The position numbers were made by a program, and so were the translations under genes. 64,000 nucleotides of DNA from Gyromitra esculenta (lineage: Eukaryota > Ascomycota > Pezizomycetes > Pezizales > Discinaceae): positions 1,054,001 to 1,118,000 of the forward strand of contig JBCAML010000010.1 of NCBI GenBank assembly GCA_038503075.1. The letters are read 5' to 3'. Below the pieces are notes generated by a model. It was not told the origin of the DNA, did not search any database, and worked only from the letters and a program-made list of their open reading frames with translations. Below are positions 45,258 through 59,091 of this stretch, in pieces (position 1 is the stretch's first letter; every line of letters starts with the position of its first letter).

Positions 45258-48200
45258 CGATGCTGTTTGTGATGGTTTAAACGGCTGACGTTGTTTCGGA
45301 GGTTGCGTGGAGTTGGAGGTTGAGGCTCAACTGAGGGGTTTAACGTCACGGTCGATCACACCCCGCCTAATGCAAGTTTAGCTTGGGATTGATGTCAAGC
45401 TGAGCTTGAACTTGTGCCACTTAATCGAAAGGCAGACGTCATGTAGAATATAGTCCCAGGCGTGCTTGTTATTGGCAGCCAAGAGACATCCGTCTCACCA
45501 CCGGTTTTGCATTAAATCTACATGTTCTTCATAAACACTCACTCGGGCCTCGGTATGTTTAACGCTGAGGGCATAATAGCGATTTGCCAAAGCAATCGTT
45601 GATCACGGACGTTTTGCCAAAGCCTCAAACCTAACTCCGGTCATTCCATGACTTCCCGCCGAAATGATTTTTGTCTCATTTTTATAACACCTTTACAGAG
45701 AGCAAATTGCAATGTTTCAAGGATCCCATGCTCGGCAAGACAGACAGACAGCGGCTCCCTCGTTCTAAAGACTGACCATTGATGATTCCGGGCCGATCGG
45801 CAAAAGCCTCCTGGGCCATATCCGGAGGCATTACGATACTTTGAAAAAATATTCCTGGCCATCGTTCTGGTATTGTACTCATATCGCCGAGGTCCAGGAC
45901 CGCTACGTGACTACATGTAGTTAATGGGTGGTTTAACATATCACGTGACGATCTTGGAACTCGGCGACATGAGTATGTTCTGTGCTTGTTGCGTATCAAC
46001 ATGTGTCTGCCCGCAACCCGGCAAAGGGATTATCCGTACGTGCGGCGGTGCGAAGGTTCCGTCGGCTCGGACCTGAAACTCAGCCGACCCAAGATCTGAG
46101 CCCCTCAAAGAGATATTCGTAGGTTTCTATTTCAGATGTAGGTTCTTCTAATGTCTCTGAGGTTCTTCGGGTTTTGCGCGGTGAATACAGCATAGGGCAC
46201 GTAACTCGGACCACTTTGCTGTATGGTCAGGTTGTTTCCGGGTACTTTTCGTAACCACCCCTCATAACTACATGTACATGTAAACACCATAGGGGATCGG
46301 CCAGAATGGCTTCTAGCGTTTTTCTTTTTTCTCTTTTGTAAGACGAAAATAGTAATTATAAGGTGCAAGTTTCGGCGTGAGCCAATCTTGAGAGCTCATA
46401 TATTCCTTACTTATGCAATAGTCGCGGAAGTGGGTCATTTGCCTACCAATGCCCACGTCAAGAATACGAGGTTGCTTTTTATACACGTTGAGGTGCAAGA
46501 AAAAAAAAAGAAGACACCTAACAAGATGTATGACGAATAACTGACTTATATGCAGCAAAATTCTTGCAGTGCATAATACAGTATTGTGGACGACGGTTAA
46601 AAGCCGAAGAAAAACATTACCAATGGTTAGAATCACGATTAGGGCTTAAAAGACTTGGAAATGCAGAACTAATCCAAAAAGGTAGGGTATATAATCCAGT
46701 ATGGCCGAAAAAAAAAAAAAAAAGCTAAACACGATGGAATAAATCTAGCGAGAGGCTCGGGTCAGGATCGATGTGCTTGAACTGCTATGTTGTTCCCTAC
46801 CCTATTGCTATTCTTATCATTGACCTCCAAAGATTAGCAGTGTTACCATGGTTGCCCGTGTTCGTAACCGTAAGCTGATCTTGAGCCGACGCTAGGATAT
46901 TAGGACCCAAGGTTCACCAGTTCTGTGAGTAAGTTATTTGCAACTAAAGAGTTTATATCCTGAAAAGAATGAGGCAGAGTCAAAGCTCTGGAGCTCGTTC
47001 GGACAGACGGAGGCGATCCGCGATAACAGTTGCATATCGATAACATAGCAGCGTTCGATCAGCCCTGCAGTAGTTGTTTGGTACCGACGCGTGATAGCGA
47101 CTAGCTTGAACCACATCGATCCGCTACTCTTCGAGTTCAGGCGCGAAACAAGATTCGTCCATGGGCACGTTCCATTTTTCTTTTCTTCTTTTCTGCGCGG
47201 TCATATCTCCTCGCCATGTTGCATTGTGCGTCGTTCGCGTGCCTCCGCGGGCCTTTTTTCGGTGGTTAGAACGGCCTCCGTCAGATTGTAACACGATAGG
47301 CGTTTGTGGGGTGTGGCGTTAGTTTTATTTGCAGAGCACAGTACTCTATACTAGCTGGCCAGGGATGCTGTTATTCTATGAACTTTTTTTGATCAACTTC
47401 ACGTCATCTCGATGGTTACGATGCGCTGGTAAATACAATAGACGCTGTACGGGGGAGCTCTGGGGTCTAGAGTGTTTCCCCATGTTCCTTGTTACACAAA
47501 GGCCCGTCCCCGCAAGATCGAGGTTAGGATAATTTCGAGCGAACAGACCTTTTGTCGTTGGGATTTGGGGGGATCTTGCGGGATCGTGGATTGGGCAAGT
47601 CCGAGGCGCTTTAGTGGCCTCAACAAAACGTGACTTGTTGCGGTGAAACGTAATGGATGGGGGAAGACCTCAACGTTGTGTTTCCCTTGCGAAGGTCTCA
47701 ACTGCCCCTCCAACCTGTTTCTGTTAGAGATCTCGCTGCTGCTGTGTGGGTTATCAGAGACCTTGAAGCTAAGTACAAGTTGTGTCGCAACCGTCCGTTG
47801 ATTAGGCCCAAGGGTGTCAGTGTGGCGTCAGAGACAAGCACTTCCCCCAGGTTTCGCAAATCCGCGAGAGCTATTCGTTGGCCAAAATGCTCAACAGAAG
47901 CAGACGATGGGGGGAAGAGAGCAACGGTTGTTGAACCGCATGGATGGTAATTTCTCCTTGGCTAATCCACGAAGAGTTATCAACGCAGGGGTGGGGGTCA
48001 TATCAGTGGCTGGGGTAAAGCAGGTTGTTCCTGTCATTCTTGGTAAGATTAGCTATCTTGGCATCCCGAAAGACAGTGCTGGAATTCCAGAGGAGGCATA
48101 TCTAACAGAGTATCTAGGATCCGAAAATGTATTTTATACACCCATAGTCACAATCTTGTGTGCCCGGCACGGCAATCAATTGATGCTAAGGTGTGTTTTT

Positions 48201-49890
48201 TCGGCGACAGCAGGCAGTAGGGTGGAGTATTTTGATGCAGTCAATATATCAATTGGAACCTGAGTAGGATCAAGATTGATTGGGGGAGCATCTTAGAAAA
48301 CAACGATCAATTGGTTGGAGGAGAGGCCCCGCATGAAATTTCAAGTCTTGACTGCCGGAAGAAATGTGGCAGGCAGGGAGGGAATAGTATATGTAAGTTA
48401 GAGCAAAAGACAGCATATCTGGGATGTTGTGATGTTGTGGAAGCCCGCAGATTTCAAGATCCTTGCCGAACGTCTTTTCCTTCTTTTCTTATAGTCCGTC
48501 TAGAGAAGGTACAGTCCCGAATCACTCGATAGCAGCTATCTGTTTGCTGGGTTTCTTTCGCGGGAGAACCAGCAGTACAACAGTGCCGCTGCGCACAACG
48601 GTCAGGGAAGAGTAGCGTTTCTCTCGCCTCGATTGGAATTTTGGACGTCACCCACACCTCTCCATCTACCTCCGTGTTTTCCCAGCGGCCTAACTTTGAA
48701 CAGGGCATACATATACATAGAGATAACTCAATTAGTTTTGTCCTTGTGGAAAAGGTTGCCCGTTGAGCAGTGTACGCGGGAAACCCCTATCAGGCCCTAT
48801 CGATGGGGTTGACGTAGAATGGGATGCTGTTATCGCAGAATAGAGTTTTTTTGCTGGGGTTCTCGGGACTATTCAGTCAAAGAAGATTCTGGGGGCCTTT
48901 CTAGCACCCCCCTCGTATCTATGTCTATCAGTGGGGGGAATAAGGGTTTCGGTGGCTACAAAGCCTGGGAGAGACTGAGTGAGTGGGAGTGGGAGCAGCA
49001 AGCAAAGGATGTATGTAGAACAGGCCCCAGTGCCTGGCACCCACCCACACTTTCGCCCCCATCGAGGCCACACACACTGAATCCCTGTCCCGAAGCCTAC
49101 TCGACATATTCGCTTCGGGGTTTTCTTTTTATCTCTTCCATGACCTGCGCCTGCATTTGCGCCGTTCTGCTACCCACTAACTAGTATTTTGCTTCTTCGT
49201 CTGGTCTTGGGCATCTTACGCTCGTTCTGCCAACTACTCTCTCCTTCCGGTTTCCGTGGCCGCCCATTCACCTTATCCTCACCGCCGTCGCCCTCTGCCT
49301 GCGTTTTCCCTCTCCCTCTCCCTCTCCCTTCCCCGTGCTCTCCCATCTTCTTCGTTCACGCGCGTTGCAACTGAGTAATGCTACCACCGCTGTGTCTGTT
49401 ATTCCGCCGTTCCCCTTGCGTCTGTTGCTGTCTCGGCATTTAACCACCCCTTTTGCGCTTGTCGCCTCTCCGTTCCCGTTTGGATTCCTCGCATCCTACC
49501 ACACGAGTGCATCATACAACAACACTCGTATTTGATTGCTCGGTCAAAACACCCACCTACCCGCACCTTGTTAAACGTGCTGGACAAGAGCAAAAAAAAC
49601 ATAACCTTCGAGAGCAAGGAAGTAAAGGAGAAAGAGAAAGAAATAGAAAAAGAAACCCGCTTTCTCTCTCTTCGATTCCTATTCCTCGGTCAATCGGATC
49701 AGGAGACCCACATACCTACCGTCCTGCTAACGTCAACAACGGCTAGCCACACCTCTTTGGCTTTGTCTTTTTCGCCCCTCAGCCTTCTACAGCAGCTCGT
49801 GGTTTTCCTAGAGAAAGTTTTCTGCGAACCTCATCCATCTGCTTCTTCCATCGATCGCTCTTTAGGCAATCTCGCTGAAAGATATCAGAG
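45258..49890. other. gene-poor block (4.6 kb)
   Basis: No supported gene. The left edge is the TMA22 promoter. Two overlapping plus-strand frames at 47657-48263 (97 and 149 codons) are the longest candidates and look somewhat protein-like, but they have no recognisable motif and no clear splice logic. TACATGTA octamers occur at 45912 and, overlapping, at 46269 and 46275. The right part (49190-49890) is strongly pyrimidine-rich with CCCTCT repeats (49310-49332) and several upstream ATGs; it is probably the promoter and a long 5' leader, perhaps with an intron, of the Reg1-like gene. Confidence 0.45.
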
Positions 49891-51646
49891 ATGATGGCTG
49901 AAGTTATGGCTACCCCCATCCAATTGGATGCCTGTTACTCCTCCTCTCCTCGGTGTGGTTCACCACAGCTTCCCTACCGCAGCTCACCGACCTACGGTTC
50001 TTCCTTACCTCGCTCACAGTATCGCTACGACACCCCAAAGCTATCCCCCCCTTCATCCTCGATAGCTTCATCTTCACCACCGCTCTCAAGCATCTCCTAC
50101 TCCCCACACTCGTCCGTCTCTTCCTCTGTTGCAAGTAGCATTTGCCTGGATAGCAAGCCGTTTCTCGACGTCGATGATCAGCTACTGTTCCCGATTTACG
50201 ATCAGGGAACCGGTACTTCTTCGCCCGATTCAGATACACCTTCTTCGCCGCTTTCCAGTGATTACTCGACACCACCCATCCAGAGACAGTCCTCGCCGTT
50301 GACTGTCGAGATACCGGAATTGGTTGTGATACCTGCTGATGATAGTGTTGTGAGACATGAACCATCACGACATGTTGATTATCTCTCCCATGATTGGAAG
50401 GAGGAGGATATCTGGGCGTCGTGGAGGTACATGATTGGCAAGCGAAAGGTTTATAGTAATGCTGCTAGATTAGAGAATGCTTCATGGAGAACATGGGCAA
50501 AATCAAAGTTTAAACTGAAGACAGTGTCACCGGAAACTCTGAACTGGTAAATTTAACGTATACGTCTACAAATTATGATCGGAATGCTGACTACTGAGCA
50601 GGTTGAAAGATTGTGACGTGACATGGCTCTACGGGCCTTTATCTACGGCTAATCTTAGATCATCATTGATGGATTCACCTCCATCTCCAACCGCTTCGCC
50701 AACAGAATCTCGATTACGGTCCTCAGGATCTTTCTTCACCAAGAAGCCCATCTTGAAGAAAAGAAGTATGTCTGAGGTTATGCTGCAAAAGTCATTGTCG
50801 ACCTCGAGTCTTCTCAAGCAAGCCGCGGCTGCAATTGAGTCCCAGCAATCTGGGTTAAGTAGGCCCATGATGGTTTCGCGTGCAAATTCCGACTTTTCAA
50901 CATTTATCCATGGCTCAAAAAGCACTAGTGCCATCAACACCCGCGAGTTGCCTTCAGCACTATCCACTGGGTCGCAATCACCATCGTATGCGAAACACAT
51001 CCATTTTAATGATCAAGTTCAGCAATGCATTGCTGTTGATAAGGATGAAGAGGATGATGATGATGATGACGAGGTTTTCCAGGTAGAGAATATCGAGGAC
51101 AGTTCGTCCGATGATGATGGGCTTCTCATGATGCCGAAACCAAAAGGATGCAGCAAGGGAGGTTCAAGGGGATGCACCGGTGACCACCAAACAATTGCAA
51201 TGCTGCCATCTACAACATTGAAAGCTGTCGAAGAAGTTGTGGAGGTCAAGAAAAACGACACTTTCAGCAACTTTGGTAGTTTTTTCTCATCATTCGGGTC
51301 TGGAGCCAATTCTACAGAGTCCAAAGAGCCAGAAAAATCCGAGAGTTTAATGGGGACAAAATCGTATATCCTGGAGGATGACGATGACGATATGGCTGAG
51401 CTTGATTGGGAACCGAGTCGATTTGCCAATCGGAGGGATAGTGTGTCGGTTACACAAGATCGATTTGGACGGGGTTTTGAGAGCAGACCTGGTCCAAAAG
51501 AGGACGACTTTCAACTACCAAATTACACTTATGACGAGGATGAGGATGACGAGGTTGCGGCGGGCCTTTTTGGGCGAGCTGTTGACGCAGTCAATACTGC
51601 TAGAGACATCGCACATGTTTTATGGAACGTAGGCTGGAGCAGATAA
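49891..51646 (+). CDS. Reg1-like regulatory subunit of protein phosphatase 1
   Basis: Two exons, 49891-50546 and 50602-51646 (1701 nt, 566 aa). The N-terminal 130 residues are Ser/Pro-rich. The conserved core is DYLSHDWKEEDIWASWRYM, then RLENASWRTWAKSKF, joined across the intron to NWLKDCDVTWLYGP. It is followed by KKPILKKRSMSEVM and SLSTSSLLKQAAAAIESQ. A PP1-docking RVxF motif is present as KHIHF (residues 350-354) in the family block KHIHFNDQVQQCIAVDKD. The C-terminus (FGRAVDAVNTARDIAHVLWN) is also typical. In yeast, Reg1 targets the PP1 catalytic subunit Glc7 to Snf1 in glucose repression; a comparable role is inferred. Two Asp runs flank the middle. The start could equally be the second Met. 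Confidence 0.88.
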
Positions 51647-54439
51647 AAAGTTTGCTAGTATTTGTGTGAAAATAGAGTGATTCCGGGCGAAGCCGGGGTC
51701 TTGGAGGTCGGAAAGGTTCGGTTCAAGCTTCGCGCACACGGATTTCTTTAGTTTCCGGTTTCGGTTATGCATATGCCCGGGGGGGGAGTTTTTCTAGGTT
51801 GAAGTTTGGTAATGGTCGTGGCGTTTTTGTTTTCTTTCTTTCTCCCGCCTTTAGTCTCGCCGCCACCTTCCCTTCACAAGAATGGTGTGCTTACTGGCGC
51901 CAACAACGAACGTATTCGTTAGCGGTTCACCGGAACTTAATCGGAATTTTCGGCGCTTGCCTAGGACTGGGTGAAATTGTACCATATCTCGATAAAATTT
52001 TCACCTGGATCTAAGTGTAGTTTTTTTGGGGGGTTTCTTTCCTTTTGTCTGGTCGGGTTGGCTCCTTTTTACTCTTTCTGTAATTGCTCTCCTTTTCCGT
52101 CTGGTCTATTATTACATTGGATCGGGGTTTTTCTATTGCTCTTTCGGTGGTCGTAATTGGGAGGGGTAGGTCTTTTAAGGGGTGCATGGGGGGAGGTATG
52201 GCATTGGAAACCTTGTATAAAAGTTCGACTTATTTCTTTACACTATTCTTTTTCTTTTGTGTTTTGCATCTATTATGCAATTATGGTGGAAGCTTACTAG
52301 CGAGAGCGTAAGTACTTCGAGCCTTTTGCCTGGTGCAGATTGGGGGGGAAATTATGTAATACGTGGGTATGATGGGAGGTTTGAACTGGGAGTCCTGGGG
52401 ATTATTACAAATTCTACGTAGAATGTGGGTATATATACCTTAGTGTTTATGCTGTGTGGCTTGTTAAAATAAGAATTACCTGTAACTATGATATTTTAAT
52501 TCAGGTGCAATCAAGAAAATAAACCTAGAGATGCATTGTAGAGGAGACGTATTCAGGGATTAAATGCTTACCACCCCTTCGATGCGCTTTGCTTTGCGTG
52601 AGAGGCATCCTAGGTTATTTTGTCAGCTATAAAAACATCACACTACTTTTGGTACTGTATGCCTTTCGCATCCCGTATCCCCACCAAATGCCCCGCTACA
52701 CGTGCAACAATCCCACTATGTCTTCCTCGGTATCCCCTAAGTCGTGCCCTATCCATCTTTCGGGTATGCCGCAATCTAGGATTGCGTAAACCCGCAGCAA
52801 AGCGCCAAATAAACAAGAGAAAAAACGAAACAAGATGGCAAGCGCCCTGTCTAGAGATTCCTAAAACCACTCCTAGCAAAAACAAGGGTCTTCCTAAGCC
52901 TTGCTTTCCATGTGCCGTGAGGAACAGTTACGGGTAGCTACGTGTAGATTCACATGCTATAGAAGCAAAAATAAATAAATATTTGCGGGTACATATCAAA
53001 GTAAACACTAGTAAGTCGTATTAGTTACATGTAGTACATACGATTTGCCATAGGTATGGTGTTGTGATGTTTGGGTTCTCTGCGTGGACTGGGAATCGGA
53101 GAGTTTTTTTTAAATCCTTAATCCATTTCGTGTGGGAAAAACAAAGAAACCACATACGTCTCTGACATAGTCGATGAGATTTCGATTACACGTTTTTCTT
53201 CTCTTTCATGTGTTACCTGCTGTACCGGTGGTTATGGCGTCTTGTCTATCACACCTTCTCATCTCACCCCATCTCAGCGGCTGGCGATCATTGAAGCGAA
53301 ACTTATTGGGGCCCTCCGTATGGGATGTTTTTTTCCGCTCCGACGTGGGGGTCCTTCTAAACGTTATGTGGGGTCAACGTTTTTCCGATACGGGGAGATG
53401 ATGCGAGATAATCATCCGACAGTATCTAAACGGTCATGCATAATATGATACCTGATTTACTGGTTCCGCGGCGGCAATATAAAACCTTTTTGTCGCGGTG
53501 ATTGCGGCATCTTGAGATCTCCAGCATGTTAATGGATGGGTGGCCTTTGGAAAAGTCATTATCTACAAGTATATCATTTCCCGAACCCATTGGGATCTAG
53601 ACTGTCTAGCATCAGGCTGTCGAGATGTCACAAAAAGGAACAAAAGCTACAAATATTGAGCTGCAACCAGCGATATTTTCTTACATCCTGGCGGTGCGAG
53701 AATATACATATTCTAGGAGTAACAAGGGCAAGATAAGAGGTTTAGGAAAACCTCAGAGTTAAGATACAGTGAGGTATGGTTGTAGTCCCTCAAATTCCAA
53801 AATTTGGCAGGATGAAGTAAATTATTGAATTTGTCGTATTACTTAATACTTGAACAACTCAAGAGGCCAACTAGATCCCACAAAATTTGAGCAAGTACTT
53901 GGTCATATGATTGTATGGTTTTCCTCACCCCGTGCTTGGCTCGTGTACCTACCGAAAATTGTTACGTAGGACTTGTACTGTCATGCCCCGAATCTTATTA
54001 TATGCATCTGTAGTGATTACCGTACCTGGCGACTGGCCTAGATATTTTTCTATTTGAACCATTTATGATATTTTCTACCTTCTTTTTGTAATCTTGTGTG
54101 AATATAGCCTGGGTTGTCATCTACAACCGCGAACATAGAAAGGGAGGAGCAACATATGAGTACGCATCCCATCGATGACCTTAAATATATTAAGAATAGC
54201 TACTATGATCGAAGATATAGAGAACAATGAAGAAACGATAAAGAATACTTGAGATCACATATATGGCTGGGGCCATCCGTGATTTGGTATCATATGTCTC
54301 ATGTTATGTACCTGTCGAACACTTGCCGGTCCTGTAGGATACATGACAGAAGGAGTGGTGCTTGTTGGCCTAGCATCGCCCCGTGTATATGGCATAGCTT
54401 TAGATAGGTTAGAATCAGAATTTTAAACGCTGCGAGCTA
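51647..54439. other. gene-poor region (2.8 kb)
   Basis: 3' flank of the Reg1-like gene followed by AT-rich sequence. Open frames of 60-105 codons lack motifs. One TACATGTA octamer is at 53026. No RNA gene or transposon ends recognised. Confidence 0.4.
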
Positions 54440-57400
54440 TTACAACTTAATCAAGGGCTTCTCACACTCTTGTACTTGAATAATAGAAGAGGGAAACCCG
54501 CTGATCAAAACATATTCTATCGGGTCAGCTGAAAGGGATATATAGATTCTTGTTGGATCATCCTTTGCGTGCACTCCGAAGGTAATGCTCAGTTGGAATG
54601 GGGCGCCATGTTGTACTCTTTCGAGGGCTTCACGTTCGACCGAATAATGGCGATCATGGTCTTCCTTGGTGCTCTCCTTTATCAAAAACGGAGGCTTCGG
54701 TAAACCGTATCGAGGGTTCGGCCTATCTTGAAGTCGTTTGCATAGTTTCTTGAGTGGTTCAGAGCCCGCTTCGAGTCGACAGAGTATGGTTCCTGGGAAA
54801 TAGTTAATAATTACTTAAAAAAATTGCGCGAAAGGTTTCACTAACCTTTACAGTCCCATTTAGTTCCATCCCCCTGACGCAGGGTGGAGTTTTCAAGGTT
54901 GAAATAAAAAAGCGATGCAATAAGTTTCGCCGCAATTTGTTTGATAGTCGGATTCAGATAACAGAAATTATCTGCGTCTCTGACCAAGGAAGACATTTTA
55001 TCGACCTTGTCTAATTCTGGTAGGCAATCGCTAGGTTTAAAGTTTATGCGGTGATATCTTTGTTGATCGTCCGGGCTATTACTTAGTTGTAGTGGTCTCT
55101 TGAAGTTTTCCCAACTGCGTTCGCAATCTAAGCTGTCTTCGAGCTGATCAATGGCCATCCTAAAGAGACGTATGGCGAAACCAACGATCCCGTTCTTTGA
55201 CTTTGGGCCTAGTTTGTCCTTTTTCTTGCGGTTCCGTCCCACCCCTGTGCCAATTGAGAGAAGGATATCGGGGTGTTGATTCGCAAGATCGGGCCATAGG
55301 ATTTTCCTCTCGCAATTGGCAGCCGAGACTGGATTATTCAATTTTAGCCCGCCATCGTTAAATGTGTATCCAGTAGCCTCGTGAAAAAATGATTTGAAAT
55401 ATCTAGGAGCAGCAGAAGACGCCCGAGCACTAAAAAAAAGGGAGGTCATTATAAGCCCCATGTATATACCGAACCGAGTTTTAGTTATAATTACGCTTCC
55501 CAGACTTTTAGCTCTAATTGACTATTTTCTCCGCGGAAAAAATCATACTGAACGGCCCTAGCTGAAGAAGCACTAATATCAGCGCTAGGATTCAAAGGGG
55601 AACGAGAGTGAGGAGTATCATACAATTGTCTGAAGGACGATTGTAATTTGCTAGGAGGAATGGGCTTCCATTCGACGATGTCGTAGTTACTGCAACCTTT
55701 AATGCGGGTTGGTCTTCGGCAGTCTTTTTCCCACCAAAAAGAATATTCTCTCCAAATGCCTCTTTCAGGACCTTTTGAATCCCTTTGGTTTCATATCGGC
55801 TGTGATGCCTGGCCTCAACTAAAGTACCGTATGCGGGCCAGCCTATCCCACGGCGTTCGGTAAACGCCTCCTGAGCAAATCTCTCAAACAACTTTATACA
55901 CTCCTTTACTGGTAGTCTTTTCGATCCCAGCCCAAGTGCTACTATTCCTCCACCACTGTAGAGACAATGCAATTAGCTCATCGATATATTTTCACACTAA
56001 GTAATTCCCACTAAACCTATCCTTACAGCAGGCCTTCATACCTTGTCCCTACAATTAGGTCAAAAAAATCTTGGACTGGAATTCCTAAGTTAATGTATTT
56101 TTCTATTGATTGAAGGATTTTGAGTTGCACGATACTCCGAATGCCACCACTGAAGTTGACATCAGTAAGTTGAAAAAAAAATCTAAACAATAAACAGGTG
56201 GAACTAAGCTTACCCATCCAAAGACAGTATTCGTAGCCCTGCATATTGCGGCTTTTTTTCTAGCTTCCATAGCCTTTCCCATGGAACATTATCGCAGCAA
56301 AGAGGACAGGCCCTGATTTCTCGGGTGTTTGGTGAATATGCATGAGGGGGTTCACAGTAGTTCTCAACACAATGATCACACAGGATGTGACCACAAAATA
56401 GTGCGTGAATGGGCGTCTCAAATAAGCAACCAAAGCATGTTGTGTGGCTTGTGAGAGGTTGGGCTCGGGGTATTTGATCACGAGATGTCTGTGGTGGACT
56501 CCAGAGGTCACGACTGTACGCTTTTAAAGTTTCTTGATGGAGCAAAGCAGCCGCCGCCTCTTCGTCATCCGATCCATCAAGTTGTTGTGTTCTGGTGAAT
56601 TTCGAAAGTAACTTCCCAAGATCAGTAAGAACAGCGTTAATAAAAAGACCCTTTTGCTCCAACTCTTGTTCCCTAAAAATAGATTCAAAGTCCCCCACAG
56701 CGAATATCCCTCCACTCTTAAGTTGGTGTCCTTTTTGGTGCCCCGTAGCTACATTGAAACACCGGCGATTCTTCTTATCTCGACGTTCACATGGCCAATA
56801 TTTCTGATAGAAGTCGACTTGGGCTGCCTCGCAGAACCCTTGATATTTTGAAAATATAAGTTCGGCAGAATCTGAGCACAGCAGCAGCAGTTATAAGTAT
56901 CACGTATGAGAATTGGTGGTGAAAATGCAGGCATACCTCTGTGTGGATATCGATTTCGGGAGATATCCAGCAAGATATAAGAAGCGGTTAGCGGAGCCAA
57001 GGTACGGAAAATATTTTCTCCAGGGTCTTCTGGATTTTTGATTCTTAGATGGTTGGCAATCTTGGAAATGTGATCTTTGAAAGTTGCAGGAACAGGGTTG
57101 TGAAGAAATGCTGTGGCTAGGAAGTTGAATGGTTTTGATGGGTTTTTCGAGAAATGCTCAAAAGCATAAGTGGTGTAGACGTCCAGTTCTTCGCTGTTCA
57201 TCAAAAGCCCAGCGTGTGCTCTGACATCCCGAGAAGCTTTCGATGCCACTTCTATTTCCTTGTATAGTTTCCGGTATTGGCTATCGATAAGTGATGGAGG
57301 CCCAGACACATGAGGAACGCATATTATCTTAACCCCACTATAGTAACACAGTAGAAGTTGCTCCATAGTGCTGATATCCTTGCCTCGTTCAGCCCATTTT

Positions 57401-59091
57401 TTGACTAGATTCTGTAGAAAAGGGTCATTCTTCATATTATCCGTACGTTTGTTCAACTGATCACGAGTTGTGATATCCACATCCCAAGAATGAGAATTCG
57501 GGTTCTGGGTTAGACTCGTCAGTATATATGGCAACATTTTTGGCTTGAATCCAAGGCTTGAGATTATTTCCTCACAAATGATCCCTCGAGGGCATTGACA
57601 ATAATGATTGCATGCGGGAGGACGGGTTGGTTCAGAGATTTTTGAAATGCTGAGTCGGCCCAGCGAATTAACCTGGAAATCTGTCCGTCGAGAGCCCTAC
57701 AGTAATTGATTTTATTTTTTAGAAACTTATCATAATTCGTGTAGAGAAGGCTAAGTACTCACCGAAAATTTTTAGTAACGAAGCAAATGACATCAGAAAA
57801 CGTGAATAGAACTCTGGGATAAAAGTTTTCCACCATCCAAGTACGTGATTTTTTGTCCCCGTTCGCACACTCAATGTAATTTCGCCTGATTTGTCCAACA
57901 TGAATATCACGCACAGCCCTGCCCATAGACTTTTTATTCACCCTAGCTGCCATCGGCAGCTTATTTCCACCATTCAACCCTTCGCAATCCGCATATAGCA
58001 ATGGTCTCGAACTGTTATATGTGGTAGGATCTGAAAAAAGGTGTACATCACCGCTGGTGGGGATGTCGATTTCGTCGAAATTTCCCATTACTGGGGTTTG
58101 GATAGCCACAGCCTCACTTCTACAGTTTTTGATCTAATTAAAATGAATATTAGGTGAAATATGACTATAATAGGGACCAGCTGGATGCTACCTTTACCAG
58201 TGCATTTATTAGTGTAGATTTACCCGCACCAGTCTCCCCAACAAACGACGTGAGCGAAGGGTACTGGTGGGCAGGATTCATGTTCGTTCCACCTGCAAGC
58301 CGTGCGTACCGCCCATAGTCGTGGAGGTATATCGATTTTTCTGGCGAGTCTTGGATCTCAATACCAAACCATTTTGTGGTATGATTTTCGGTATGAAGGA
58401 TTTCTTGTTTGACTGGATTTGACTCAGGAATTAAAATTGAATTGATGATATTTCGTAATACTAAGTCCGTTTTCTCATGCGTCTTTCGATGGCGGGGGTT
58501 TGGTTTGTGGGGTAGTTGCTGTTCCCAACAGACATCACATGTTGTGGTTTCGCAAACATTGCACCAAGATAGATGCGACTGGAAACTACCGCAGCCCTGG
58601 CACGCTTCCAAACACTCATCTGGTCCTGGCAACTCATGATCATCCCTGGCAATTGTTCTGTTTCTGCTGGCGTCGTGGTCCGCAGAATCAGGGTGTTCTG
58701 ATGAATTTTGGCCACCGTCGTCGTCGTTCTCTATTACGCTTTGGTTTGAAGATGCATCAGAGAGATATCGATCTGATGGTTCAAAAGACCTACTTTCCGT
58801 GTAATCAGCAAGATTGAATAACAAACGAGGACCAAAATAACAATCGACATGGAATTATGTTGGTAAAAAGACGTTAGACTACGATCCTGTGACCGTGAAA
58901 AGCAAGATTTACCATGCTGGGCTTTCTCTAGACCCATCTGTAGTTAAATCACCGCTAATTAACTGAATCCTGGGTACCGGCAGCTCATCGTGATCACTAA
59001 TATCTGCGCCTTGTCTGTACGGGAAAACTTCAGAATCAACTCAAATTGAAATATTGAGGAGGACGACAAACACCAGAGCCTCAGATGCCAT
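54440..59091 (-). CDS. Zn-finger / P-loop GTPase-like / RING / patatin phospholipase fusion
   Basis: Twelve exons: 59072-59091, 58913-59014, 58192-58789, 57763-58133, 57576-57696, 56937-57504, 56214-56871, 56042-56149, 55624-55955, 55495-55561, 54846-55429 and 54440-54792 (3882 nt, 1293 aa; all phases close). Domains: a Cys-rich zinc-binding segment (residues 100-145, C-x3-C-x2-C-x9-C-x2-C-x4-C-x2-C plus His); a P-loop GETGAGKST (225-233) with a DxxG at DCEG (289-292); a helical region to about 600; YQKYWPCE followed by RRC; a C3HC4 RING (Cys739 to Cys785, with [13 protein letters not shown]); and a patatin domain with oxyanion loop DGGGIRS (812-818), nucleophile elbow GTSGGG (Ser849) and catalytic Asp1007 in [10 protein letters not shown]. 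All patatin catalytic residues are intact, so lipid acyl hydrolase activity is expected, gated by the nucleotide-binding module. RING suggests ubiquitin ligation. The first exon and its ATG are the least certain part. Confidence 0.85.

Noticed and set aside
47657..48263. Candidate plus-strand gene of 97 and 149 codons
   Set aside because: Somewhat protein-like, but no domain, no clear start or splice joining the two frames; left in the gap description.
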